Numbered from the stretch's first letter, positions 1 to 6,047 are shown. The stretch: 7,572 bases of DNA from Candidatus Humimicrobium oleiphilum (GCA_002304935.1 DBPS01000056.1:35880-43451); one strand, 5' to 3'. Numbers and translations are program-made. The notes: generated from the letters alone by a model not told the origin.

Positions 1-60
1 AGCAGACTGTAAATCTGCCGGCGAACGCCTTCATAGGTTCAAATCCTATTCCCTCCACCA
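1..60 (+). tRNA. tRNA-Tyr (GTA), 5' part outside window
   Basis: The window opens inside the anticodon arm. Stem 2-6 pairs with 14-18 around loop CTGTAAA, giving anticodon GTA at 9-11. A long variable arm (GGCG at 20-23 pairing with CGCC at 26-29) marks a class II tRNA, as expected for bacterial tRNA-Tyr. The T arm is 33-49 (ATAGG, loop TTCAAAT, CCTAT), the acceptor 3' strand is 50-56, the discriminator is A57, and CCA is encoded at 58-60. The acceptor 5' strand and D arm lie upstream of the window. It is probably cotranscribed with the tRNA-Thr 132 nt downstream. Confidence 0.96.
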
Positions 61-192
61 TTTTATTTGCAGATTTTTCAGTGCTTTTGTATTTGTTATT
101 AAGAACCAGACATACTAAGTTGCTTTTTAAAGGTTTAAATATAAAAAATAATTTATATTTACCCTTTTTTTCTTTCGAGTAAATTTATTTAA

Positions 193-268
193 GCCCACGT
201 AGCTCAGTTGGTAGAGCGTTTCCTTGGTAAGGAAAAGGTCACCGGTTCAATTCCGGTCGCGGGCTCCA
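193..268 (+). tRNA. tRNA-Thr (GGT)
   Basis: This is a complete cloverleaf. The acceptor pairs 193-199 with 258-264, the D arm is GCTC 202-205 with GAGC 214-217, and the anticodon stem is 219-223 with 231-235 around loop TTGGTAA (anticodon GGT at 226-228). The T arm is ACCGG/CCGGT around TTCAATT, the discriminator is T265, and CCA is encoded at 266-268. One acceptor pair is broken: A197 faces C260 (standard positions 5 and 68), where relatives usually have A-U. The other arms are fully paired, so the gene is probably functional. A 28-bp tandem repeat begins at its last four bases. Confidence 0.97.
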
Positions 269-320
269 CGGGGACGTATAATTTGGCTCCAATCCACAGG
301 GACGTATAGTTTGGCTCAAA
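265..320 (+). repeat. Two tandem 28-bp units starting at the tRNA-Thr 3' end (REP-like)
   Basis: Unit 1 (265-292) and unit 2 (293-320) share TCCAC(A/G)GGGACGTAT followed by (A/G)TTTGGCTC, with about 25 of 28 positions identical. The first unit includes the discriminator base and CCA of tRNA-Thr. The 3' half of each unit is self-complementary: GTTTG 309-313 pairs with CAAAC 317-321, and the equivalent A281-T293 outer pair in unit 1 replaces G-C. Similar GGGACGT-type short repeats flank degenerate IS200/RAYT-like elements in other genomes (recalled, not checked). No transposase ORF is visible here. Confidence 0.65.
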
Positions 321-482
321 CTAACCAACCCGGACTGTTTATAAAGAAGGTTTTGTAATAAACTCTGCCAACTACGGTAAGATATTGCAGAGCTTGCAAA
401 GACTTTAAAATAAGAATATTGAATCCTGAAATTCAAAATACTATAAATTCAATTAATTTCTTATATTTTTATCTTGCCAGAA
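321..482. other. Non-coding gap between the tandem repeat and the SGNH gene
   Basis: I find no convincing coding sequence on either strand. The only structure is a weak hairpin (TTGAAT 419-424 with ATTCAA 431-436, loop of 6), which lies downstream of the minus-strand SGNH stop but lacks a good T tract. It is at best a poor terminator. The remainder is AT-rich and unremarkable. Confidence 0.5.
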
Positions 483-1508
483 TTATCTCAGATACTGTGA
501 AATCACATTATATGCTACCTGTGAAACTATATCTGATCCTGCAGGGCTATAATGCATTCCTTCGGTAAGGTTATCACCGGGGTTCTGGTTCAAAGGATTT
601 GCAACGTCTATTACCGGCACCCCGTATCTGGCTGCGATACTCATAATTATCTGGTTAAATGCCGGCCAGTCTCCTTTGCCTGAATGGTATATGGGTCCTA
701 CAAGATTTAAAAATACCATTGCCCCTGTCCTTTTGGATTTTTCTACAAGATGCTCAATGCTGCTTTGAAAACGCCCGGGGTCTGAACCCACATCATTAGT
801 GCCATATGCAATAATTATGATTCCGGGATTTAAAGGTGCAATTGTGCTGTCAAAACGAGCAAGTCCCTGAAAAGACATTTCTCCATTTACCCCGCTCCCG
901 ATTACATTATAGCCAGAACCAGGAAATGCTGAATTTATTAAACCGCCCAGCCTCTGGGTCCAGTCAGATTTATTGATTAATGAATCCCCCATCACAACAA
1001 TATTTTTTCCTGATGAATATGCCGGAACAGAAGATCTGGAGCCGGATATTCTTACCTTGCCTGCCTGTATTCCGTATTTGTTGCATATATTAGAAAATTC
1101 ATCTGAATTAACAAAATTTGAAAAGACAAATTCTCTAGAAGAACCTGAGTTTAAAAGATCCATCCAGTTTTCATAACCGCCTGAATCAGGACTTCTGTCA
1201 AAAAATGCCTTATACATTACTATAAGGAATTCATCATTAGTAAGGTTCTTATTTATCAATTCATCACTGAATATGAAACCATAAGCAGCGCTGCCTCCCG
1301 TAACTCTTCCTGTAACCAGGTTATTTACCCAGTTAACTAATCCATCAGGATCAGGATCACGGTCCAGACAGGTATTATAAAGCCTTGTAACAAATCCCTC
1401 TACCCCTGCTCCATCTTCAGCAAAGACATTTGAAGGAAATGCAAAAAGAATTACAGAAAGAATAATAAAAACAGCTGAAATGATTTTTATTTTTTTACTT
1501 TTAAGCAT
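483..1508 (-). CDS. Secreted DUF4214-SGNH/GDSL-type hydrolase
   Basis: This 341-residue protein is probably an exported esterase or lipase-like hydrolase; the substrate cannot be told. Residues 1-30 are a Sec signal peptide (KSKK, hydrophobic core, likely cleavage after NVFA). Residues about 36-145 match DUF4214, with two repeats of the form RLYxxxLxRxPDxxGxxxW (near 42-60 and 98-115), a domain common in extracellular bacterial proteins. Residues about 168-341 form an SGNH domain: block I GDS at 174-176 with nucleophile Ser176, an oxyanion glycine near 206-209, block III GTND with Asn238, and block V EGMHYS with His319. The usual acid three residues before His is Glu316, not Asp. The start is supported by GGAG five bases upstream. 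It is monocistronic and divergent from the flavodoxin gene; a 20-bp direct repeat lies in its upstream region. Confidence 0.9.
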   Translation of the reverse strand: MLKSKKIKIISAVFIILSVILFAFPSNVFAEDGAGVEGFVTRLYNTCLDRDPDPDGLVNWVNNLVTGRVTGGSAAYGFIFSDELINKNLTNDEFLIVMYKAFFDRSPDSGGYENWMDLLNSGSSREFVFSNFVNSDEFSNICNKYGIQAGKVRISGSRSSVPAYSSGKNIVVMGDSLINKSDWTQRLGGLINSAFPGSGYNVIGSGVNGEMSFQGLARFDSTIAPLNPGIIIIAYGTNDVGSDPGRFQSSIEHLVEKSKRTGAMVFLNLVGPIYHSGKGDWPAFNQIIMSIAARYGVPVIDVANPLNQNPGDNLTEGMHYSPAGSDIVSQVAYNVISQYLR

Positions 1509-1513
1509 ACGTA

Positions 1514-1517
1514 CTCC
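1514..1517 (-). promoter_or_regulatory. Shine-Dalgarno site of the SGNH hydrolase gene
   Basis: Read on the minus strand, GGAG is followed by the 5-nt spacer TACGT and then ATG, a near-ideal ribosome binding site. It fixes the start codon at 1508. Confidence 0.8.
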
Positions 1518-1529
1518 ATTTTTATTTAA

Positions 1530-1587
1530 TAATTACAAAATTCATTTATTTCTGTTTGATATATAATTAATTACAAAATTCATTTAT
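1530..1587. repeat. Perfect 20-bp direct repeat, 38-bp period
   Basis: The sequence taattacaaaattcatttat occurs at 1530-1549 and again at 1568-1587. Both copies lie in the leader or promoter-proximal region of the minus-strand SGNH gene, 21 and 59 bp upstream of its ATG. A perfect 20-mer duplication is notable even in AT-rich DNA. It could be a pair of operator half-sites, an mRNA-leader repeat, or a recent local duplication. Confidence 0.85.
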
Positions 1588-1597
1588 CGGAAACAAA

Positions 1598-1628
1598 ATT
1601 ATAATATACAATACCTGATATTAGTAAT
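1598..1628 (-). promoter_or_regulatory. Possible promoter of the SGNH gene (weak)
   Basis: On the minus strand, TATAAT (plus-strand attata at about 1598-1603) follows a poor -35 candidate, TTACTA, about 18 nt upstream. Transcription from here would give a leader of about 85 nt containing both 20-bp repeats. Only the -10 is convincing, and such hexamers are common in DNA this AT-rich. Confidence 0.3.
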
Positions 1629-1813
1629 ATGTTCTGGTAAAAATTATTTTCCATGTTCTATTGCCTGATTGTTAACTTATTGAATTGTTTTTAAAGATTA
1701 GATAAAAAAGTTATATAATATTAAATTATTGTAATATTCCAATATATTCATGAACAGTATTTTATGCGAAGTGTCGTTTCGATATATTCTTTTTTGAAAA
1801 ATTAAAATAAGAA

Positions 1814-1819
1814 AAGGAG
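1814..1819 (+). promoter_or_regulatory. Shine-Dalgarno site of the flavodoxin gene
   Basis: AAGGAG lies 6 nt before the ATG at 1826. This is the strongest ribosome binding site in the window. Candidate -10 boxes further up (TATAAT 1714-1719 and TATATT 1783-1788) lack good -35 partners, so the transcription start is unresolved. Confidence 0.85.
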
Positions 1820-1825
1820 CCTTTA

Positions 1826-2305
1826 ATGAACATACTAATTGCTTATGCATCAAGATACGGAACTACTGCAAAATGCGCGAAGATACTTGAAGAAAAACTT
1901 GCCGAAAAAGGTCATGAAGTTACGGTTGCAGATGTGAAAGCAAATAATAGAATAGATCCGTCAGCTTTTGATCTGATTGCTGTAGGCGGTTCTTTTGTTG
2001 CATTCAGGATGAATTCTTTTGTAACCAATTTTGTAAAAAGAAATTTAAAAACTTTACTGGAAAAGAAGGTCGGTGTTTTTATGTGCGGTGCTGACAATAT
2101 CTGGGAAGAGGAAATAAAAAAAGGATTTCCGTCAGAACTGCTTGATAAAGCGGCAGCAAAGGCATACTTCGGTTATGAGATGAACTGGGAAAAAATGAAT
2201 CCACTGGTAAGAAGCATGATGCAGAAAGCAAGCAAGACAACTGAAGCTGTTTCCAAAATAAATACTGATAATATATATAAATTTGCAGAAGAGATAACTT
2301 CTTAA
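1826..2305 (+). CDS. Flavodoxin domain protein, HemG-like
   Basis: This 159-residue cytoplasmic flavoprotein is predicted to bind FMN. The N-terminal beta strand MNILIAYASRYGTT carries the phosphate-binding loop at residues 9-14, followed by the alternating beta/alpha flavodoxin fold (IAVGGS at 51-56, VGVFMCGAD at 82-90). The C-terminal part (PLVRSMMQKAS, then FAEEI) resembles the end of HemG, the menaquinone-dependent protoporphyrinogen IX dehydrogenase of about 180 residues, so an electron-transfer role coupled to quinone is plausible. No other haem genes are nearby, and many such proteins are uncharacterised flavodoxins, so I leave the symbol blank. The start is fixed by AAGGAG. The stop codon overlaps that of the convergent LOG-family gene. 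Confidence 0.88.
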   Translation: MNILIAYASRYGTTAKCAKILEEKLAEKGHEVTVADVKANNRIDPSAFDLIAVGGSFVAFRMNSFVTNFVKRNLKTLLEKKVGVFMCGADNIWEEEIKKGFPSELLDKAAAKAYFGYEMNWEKMNPLVRSMMQKASKTTEAVSKINTDNIYKFAEEITS

Positions 2306-3000
2306 AATCTGACTTTTTTCATTATATATTCAACAGCTTCTTCCGGATCATCAATGATAGTATAAAGTTCTTTATCACATGAATCTATGGTACAGAACTT
2401 TTCAAGAAGTGTTTTGTCTATCCAGCTGCAAAGATCTTTCCAGTAAGTACTTCCAAAAAGAACAATAGGAAAATGCTTTATTTTATCAGTCTGTGAAAGA
2501 GTCAGTGCTTCAAAAAGCTCATCCAGGGTCCCAAAGCCTCCGGGAAAGATGATATATCCTATAGAATATTTTACGAACATGAGTTTTCGAACAAAGAAAT
2601 AATGAAATTCCAGGGAAAGATTCTGATAGTCATTTGGCTCCTGTTCCTGGGGAAGCTCTATGCTGCAGCCTATGGAAAGACCACCAGCTTCAATAGCACC
2701 TTTGTTGGCTGCTTCCATTATTCCAGGCCCGCCTCCGGTAATGACTCCAAGTCCTCTTTTTACAAGAAGAGAAGCAGTTATTTCAGCTGCTTTATAAAAC
2801 TCATTATCAGGTTCGGTTCTTGCTGAACCAAAAATAGAGATGCATGGACCTACTTTTGATAAAGCCTCAAATCCTTCGACAAACTCACTTTGTATCCTTA
2901 AAATCCTCCAGGATTCAGTATTTGTAAAACCAATATGTTCTGATTTTGGAGATTTAAGCAATATCTGGTCTTCATTTTCATGCGAATATTTTTTTTTCAT
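2302..3000 (-). CDS. LOG/TIGR00730 family Rossmann-fold protein
   Basis: This 232-residue protein belongs to the LOG family (once annotated lysine decarboxylase). Characterised members are nucleoside 5'-monophosphate phosphoribohydrolases that release cytokinin-type bases or related adenines. Visible motifs, numbered from this start, are the first Rossmann strand with FGSAR (57-61), TGGGPGIME (88-96), the RK pair at 138-139 in the FFVRKLMF segment, and PGGFGTLDE (153-161) with the catalytic-type Glu161. A longer reading to 3063 would start at TTG without an SD and add a lysine-rich stretch. I chose ATG at 3000 because AGGA sits 4 nt upstream and a TATAAT box lies inside the would-be extension. 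The gene lies 108 bp downstream of the c-di-GMP gene on the same strand, with its own promoter candidate. True substrate unknown. Confidence 0.9.
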   Translation of the reverse strand: MKKKYSHENEDQILLKSPKSEHIGFTNTESWRILRIQSEFVEGFEALSKVGPCISIFGSARTEPDNEFYKAAEITASLLVKRGLGVITGGGPGIMEAANKGAIEAGGLSIGCSIELPQEQEPNDYQNLSLEFHYFFVRKLMFVKYSIGYIIFPGGFGTLDELFEALTLSQTDKIKHFPIVLFGSTYWKDLCSWIDKTLLEKFCTIDSCDKELYTIIDDPEEAVEYIMKKVRF

Positions 3001-3004
3001 TTTT

Positions 3005-3008
3005 TCCT
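3005..3008 (-). promoter_or_regulatory. Shine-Dalgarno site choosing the LOG gene start
   Basis: On the minus strand AGGA followed by AAAA precedes the ATG at 3000. This favours the internal ATG over the upstream TTG at 3063, which has no SD-like sequence. Confidence 0.7.
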
Positions 3009-3021
3009 GCTTTTTCTTTTT

Positions 3022-3027
3022 ATTATA
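3022..3027 (-). promoter_or_regulatory. -10 box candidate for the LOG gene
   Basis: A consensus TATAAT on the minus strand, preceded by TTTTG, would start transcription near 3015 and give a leader of about 15 nt carrying the AGGA site. No clear -35 sits at 16-18 nt; the nearest, TTGATA, is 14 nt away. Confidence 0.45.
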
Positions 3028-3082
3028 CAAAATAGGTGCTATATCAATAAAGGCTAAATTCAAAAAGATATTTTTAATATAG

Positions 3083-3112
3083 TCAGTATATTTATATAAT
3101 CAGTATATTTAT
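3083..3112. repeat. 13-bp direct repeat, 17-bp period
   Basis: TCAGTATATTTAT occurs at 3083-3095 and at 3100-3112. The second copy overlaps the stop codon of the minus-strand c-di-GMP gene, and both lie upstream of the LOG gene. It may be an operator pair or slipped-strand duplication; low sequence complexity weakens the case. Confidence 0.6.
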
Positions 3113-4944
3113 GCCTTAAAAATACTTAGCATTATCTCAACTATCTTTGGATCAAATTTGGTTCCTGAACATCTTGTTAGTTCCTTAAGGGCATCTCTTT
3201 TGCTTATTGGATTTTTATAACTTCTGGAATGTGTCATTACATCAAAAGCATCCGCAACTGCCAGTATCCTTGAAAGAAGAGGTATCTGAGTCTCTTTTAG
3301 CCCCTGAGGGTATCCTGTGCCATCCCATCTTTCGTGGTGATAAAGCACATATTCTGAAATATGTATAAGCTGGGGAGAAGCTTCGCATATATTATATCCG
3401 ATTTCAGGATGTTTTTTTATAATCATCCATTCCTTTTCATCAAGCCTGTCTTTCTTCGACAAAATAGAGTCCGGTATTGCAACTTTACCTATATCATGAA
3501 GTCTTGAAAATATTATTAAATCGTCAATTCTGCCAAGTGGCAGCTTAAGTATCTCTCCGATTTTAGTCGTAATTTTCTCTATCCTGTTACAATGTTCCTC
3601 AGTTTCATGGCTTTTTTCAAATAATGTTCTTTCAAGGGAAGATATTATTGAACTTCTGAGGCTTTTTTTCTCAGAGAGTTTTCTTTTATACATATTATCT
3701 TCAGCTTTATTTATTTTATCTTTTATATTCTGAGACGGTCCTGTCTTGGTAGAAACTCCAAATGATATGCTTATCGGGATATTGAATTTTTTCATTCCAT
3801 GACATTTTTTCATTATTCTGTCTATAAGTTTTTTTGCAGTCTGATTTGTTGTTTTGGGGAGTATTATTGCGAACTCATCTCCACCCCATCTTGCCACAAT
3901 ATCATCTTTCCTTACGCATGCATTTAAAAGTTCCACACATCTTTTTAGAAGCTCGTCACCTTTTTCATGTCCGAATGCATCATTAATAAGTTTGAGGCTA
4001 TTGACATCTCCCATGACAATACTTAATGGAAGCTGCCTTTCAGTATCAAGCCTTGCCAGTTCTTCTTCAAAAAAAGCTCTGTTATATAAACCGGTAAGCT
4101 TATCGTGAAAAGAAAGATATTTTATTTTCTCTTCACCTGTTTTAATTTCAGTTATATCTCTGCCTACTCCGATGACCGAGTTTACTTTTTTACCATTACC
4201 CGGGACAGCTTTATTGATCCATTGTATTATCTTTTTTTCATTATTAATAAGCACTTCCTGTTCAGAACAGGAAAAATAAGGAGGTTTTTTACATTCATCA
4301 AACGATTTTTTTACCGCGGCTCTTTCTCCCTGGCTGATAATTACATCAAAGAGGTTTTTTCCTAAAAGCTCTTCTTCAGTTTTATTATAAAATTTGCAGT
4401 AGGAAGGGCTTGCAAATAAAAAATTTCCTTCAGGATCCAGCTCGTCTATAAGATCGTTCTGATTTTCCACAATAATTTTATATTTTTCCTGGTTTTGTTT
4501 AAGCTGATTTTGTATTTTTTCTTCTTTGCCTGTATCTTTTATAACCATGCAATGATAGAACTGGTTTCCCAGTTTTATTGAAGCTAATTTAAGGGAGCAT
4601 TTTAAAAAGGACCCATCTTTTTTTATCATTATTATTTTTGGCAGGATAACAGGTACTTCTGAATTAGTATTTTCTATTAATTTTTTTATCATTCTGGAAT
4701 TCAGGTTTTTCCTTATATCTTTACCCAGGATTTCTTTTATTCTGTAGCCCAGGAGGTTTGCGAATTTTTTATTGGATTCCGAAATAAAACCTTTTTTATG
4801 GATTGCTATCCCTTCTTCAGTAATTCTGGTAGCAATGATATATTTTTTTAAAGTATCAAGATATTTTTGCCTGAATTTCTTTATTTTTTTAAGTCCGTCT
4901 TTGGATTCTTTGGCTTTACTTATTTTATTAATAGTTGTTTCCAT
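3109..4944 (-). CDS. PAS-PAS-GGDEF-HD-GYP cyclic-di-GMP synthase/phosphodiesterase
   Basis: This 611-residue cytoplasmic protein lacks membrane segments. Domains in order: a basic helical N-terminus (1-35), PAS 1 (about 37-140), PAS 2 (about 153-270), GGDEF (about 275-425) and HD-GYP (about 430-605). The GGDEF core is an intact GGDEF at 354-358 with metal-binding Asp313 and an inhibitory-site RKDD (345-348) five residues before it, so feedback-controlled diguanylate cyclase activity is expected. The HD-GYP half keeps His451, HD 483-484 (HDIGK), His512, HHERWDGTGYP at 536-546 and Asp565, so phosphodiesterase activity is also expected. The PAS domains presumably sense a small ligand or redox state and set the balance. 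No SD precedes the ATG, but TATATT ends 6 nt before it, suggesting a leaderless mRNA. It is divergent from the methyltransferase gene. Confidence 0.93.
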   Translation of the reverse strand: METTINKISKAKESKDGLKKIKKFRQKYLDTLKKYIIATRITEEGIAIHKKGFISESNKKFANLLGYRIKEILGKDIRKNLNSRMIKKLIENTNSEVPVILPKIIMIKKDGSFLKCSLKLASIKLGNQFYHCMVIKDTGKEEKIQNQLKQNQEKYKIIVENQNDLIDELDPEGNFLFASPSYCKFYNKTEEELLGKNLFDVIISQGERAAVKKSFDECKKPPYFSCSEQEVLINNEKKIIQWINKAVPGNGKKVNSVIGVGRDITEIKTGEEKIKYLSFHDKLTGLYNRAFFEEELARLDTERQLPLSIVMGDVNSLKLINDAFGHEKGDELLKRCVELLNACVRKDDIVARWGGDEFAIILPKTTNQTAKKLIDRIMKKCHGMKKFNIPISISFGVSTKTGPSQNIKDKINKAEDNMYKRKLSEKKSLRSSIISSLERTLFEKSHETEEHCNRIEKITTKIGEILKLPLGRIDDLIIFSRLHDIGKVAIPDSILSKKDRLDEKEWMIIKKHPEIGYNICEASPQLIHISEYVLYHHERWDGTGYPQGLKETQIPLLSRILAVADAFDVMTHSRSYKNPISKRDALKELTRCSGTKFDPKIVEIMLSIFKA

Positions 4945-4950
4945 AATATC

Positions 4951-4956
4951 AATATA
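4951..4956 (-). promoter_or_regulatory. -10 box placed for a leaderless c-di-GMP enzyme mRNA
   Basis: TATATT on the minus strand is followed by six bases (GATATT) and then the ATG at 4944, so transcription would begin at or next to the start codon. There is no recognisable -35. The overlapping TATTAT (4954-4959) would start about 3 nt earlier. Confidence 0.4.
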
Positions 4957-4962
4957 ATATTT

Positions 4963-4972
4963 GGTACCGGTA
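4963..4972. promoter_or_regulatory. Overlapping GC-rich palindromes in the divergent spacer
   Basis: GGTACC (4963-4968) and TACCGGTA (4965-4972) overlap inside a spacer that is otherwise almost pure A/T. They sit just upstream of the presumed -10 of the c-di-GMP gene, where a regulator could bind. No regulator can be named. Confidence 0.3.
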
Positions 4973-5130
4973 TGTTTATATATTTAATAATTTATTAGTA
5001 TTAATACTTATACAAATAAATTCAATAGAAAAAGTAAAAATAATAAAAAATCAACAAATCTGATGAATGAAAATCATTAAAAATTTATTAAAAAGAAAAA
5101 TTGTTTTTTATTATAATGATTTATAAAGTT

Positions 5131-5160
5131 TTTACTTAAAAAATTATAAATATTTATAAT
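5131..5160 (+). promoter_or_regulatory. Promoter for a leaderless methyltransferase mRNA
   Basis: The -35 candidate TTTACT (5131-5136, 4 of 6 consensus) lies 18 nt before a consensus TATAAT (5155-5160). Six bases (TAATTA) then separate the -10 from the ATG at 5167, placing the expected transcription start on the start codon itself. No SD is present. Confidence 0.55.
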
Positions 5161-5166
5161 TAATTA

Positions 5167-5892
5167 ATGCGGACTATTCAAATGCAGGATAAAAAAGTAA
5201 GAAAAATATTTAACAGCATCTCTTTCAGATATGATCTGGCAAATTTTTTTATCAGTCTGGGAATTGAGAGATATTGGAGATCAAGATTTTTAAAAATGAT
5301 ATCCGGATGTGAGAAGAAAATACTTGATGCGTGCTGCGGTACAGGTTATTCAACTTTCGGTATTGCGGGCAGGATCAAAAATGACGGTATTATTTACGGG
5401 GTCGATTTTTCCAGTGAAATGCTCGAAATCGCACGATTAAAATCAGAAAGGCATTTGTCTTCTGCTGCCAGAGAACAGAATATGATAATAAGATTTATGG
5501 AAGGTGATGTGACATGCCTTGATTTTGAAGATAATTACTTTGATTTTATTACAGTTGTATTCGGTATCAGAAATGTAAAAGACAGAAAAAAGGCTTTGGA
5601 AGAGTTTTACAGAATATCTTCAGACAAAAGCAGGCTATTAATCATGGAGTTCAATTATCCGCAAAATAAGTTTATAAGAAAGATTTATGATTTTTATCTG
5701 GCTTTTATTATGAGCAATCTTGGAGCTATTATAACAGGCAATAAAGAGGCTTACAGCTATTTGGCTGAATCTATTAAAAATTTTCCGGATGTGATAAGCT
5801 TCTGCACTCTGATAAGAGAAGCAGGATGGAAGATATTAAAAGTCAGACCCATGACTTTCGCTTTATGTACGATTTATTTTGCTATAAAATAA
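5167..5892 (+). CDS. UbiE/MenG-family SAM-dependent methyltransferase
   Basis: This 241-residue class I methyltransferase resembles UbiE/MenG, which methylates demethylmenaquinone (or the ubiquinone precursor) at the ring carbon. Visible signatures are YDLANFFISLGIERYWR (22-38), SAM motif I ILDACCGTG (52-60), the acidic GVDFS strand end (78-82), FGIRNVKDRKKAL (132-144), EFNYP (161-165) and YSYLAESIKNFP (196-207), all in family order and at normal length. Where the family usually has KPGG before the LLILEF strand, this protein has SSDKS (151-155). The start at 5167 fits a leaderless transcript; ATG at 5182 is a weaker alternative with only a GGA upstream. No other menaquinone genes are nearby, so quinone methylation is inferred from family resemblance alone. 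Confidence 0.87.
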   Translation: MRTIQMQDKKVRKIFNSISFRYDLANFFISLGIERYWRSRFLKMISGCEKKILDACCGTGYSTFGIAGRIKNDGIIYGVDFSSEMLEIARLKSERHLSSAAREQNMIIRFMEGDVTCLDFEDNYFDFITVVFGIRNVKDRKKALEEFYRISSDKSRLLIMEFNYPQNKFIRKIYDFYLAFIMSNLGAIITGNKEAYSYLAESIKNFPDVISFCTLIREAGWKILKVRPMTFALCTIYFAIK

Positions 5893-5976
5893 TTTGATTT
5901 AAAAATATTGCAATTTTTGGATATTAATATTAAATTAAACATTGCTTTTGTATTATTTTTATAAATACGACTCAAT

Positions 5977-6004
5977 TTTTCATTAATCTGTATTTTTCTA
6001 TAAA
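5977..6004 (+). promoter_or_regulatory. Possible promoter of the CorA gene
   Basis: TTTTCA (5977-5982) and TATAAA (5999-6004) are separated by 16 nt, predicting a leader of roughly 37 nt. The leader contains no convincing SD. Each hexamer is only 4-5 of 6 consensus, in very AT-rich DNA. Confidence 0.35.
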
Positions 6005-6047
6005 TTAAATAATCAATATTAAAAAAGTCTATTTAACGTATTAAAAA

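Noticed and set aside
239..436. Minus-strand ORF overlapping the tRNA-Thr 3' end (ends ...PRPELNR)
   Set aside because: It begins in the gap, translates the tandem repeat and the tRNA T arm, and has no SD or domain; PRPELNR-type peptides are a well-known artefact of tRNA 3' ends.
1530..1587. CRISPR-like array
   Set aside because: There are only two copies of an AT-rich 20-mer with an 18-nt gap and no cas genes, so it is a direct repeat and not an array.
2302..3063. Longer LOG-family ORF starting at TTG 3063
   Set aside because: It has no SD, its first 21 codons are low-complexity and lysine-rich, and they contain the TATAAT and AGGA signals of the ATG at 3000.
3854..4957. Plus-strand ORFs opposite the c-di-GMP enzyme
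   Set aside because: They are short, Phe/Ser-rich shadow frames of the GGDEF/PAS coding sequence without start signals or domains.
5893..5935. Palindromic AAAAATATTGCAATTTTT region as a terminator of the methyltransferase gene
   Set aside because: The stem is nearly all A/T around TTGCAA and is not followed by a clean T tract, so it is too weak to call.
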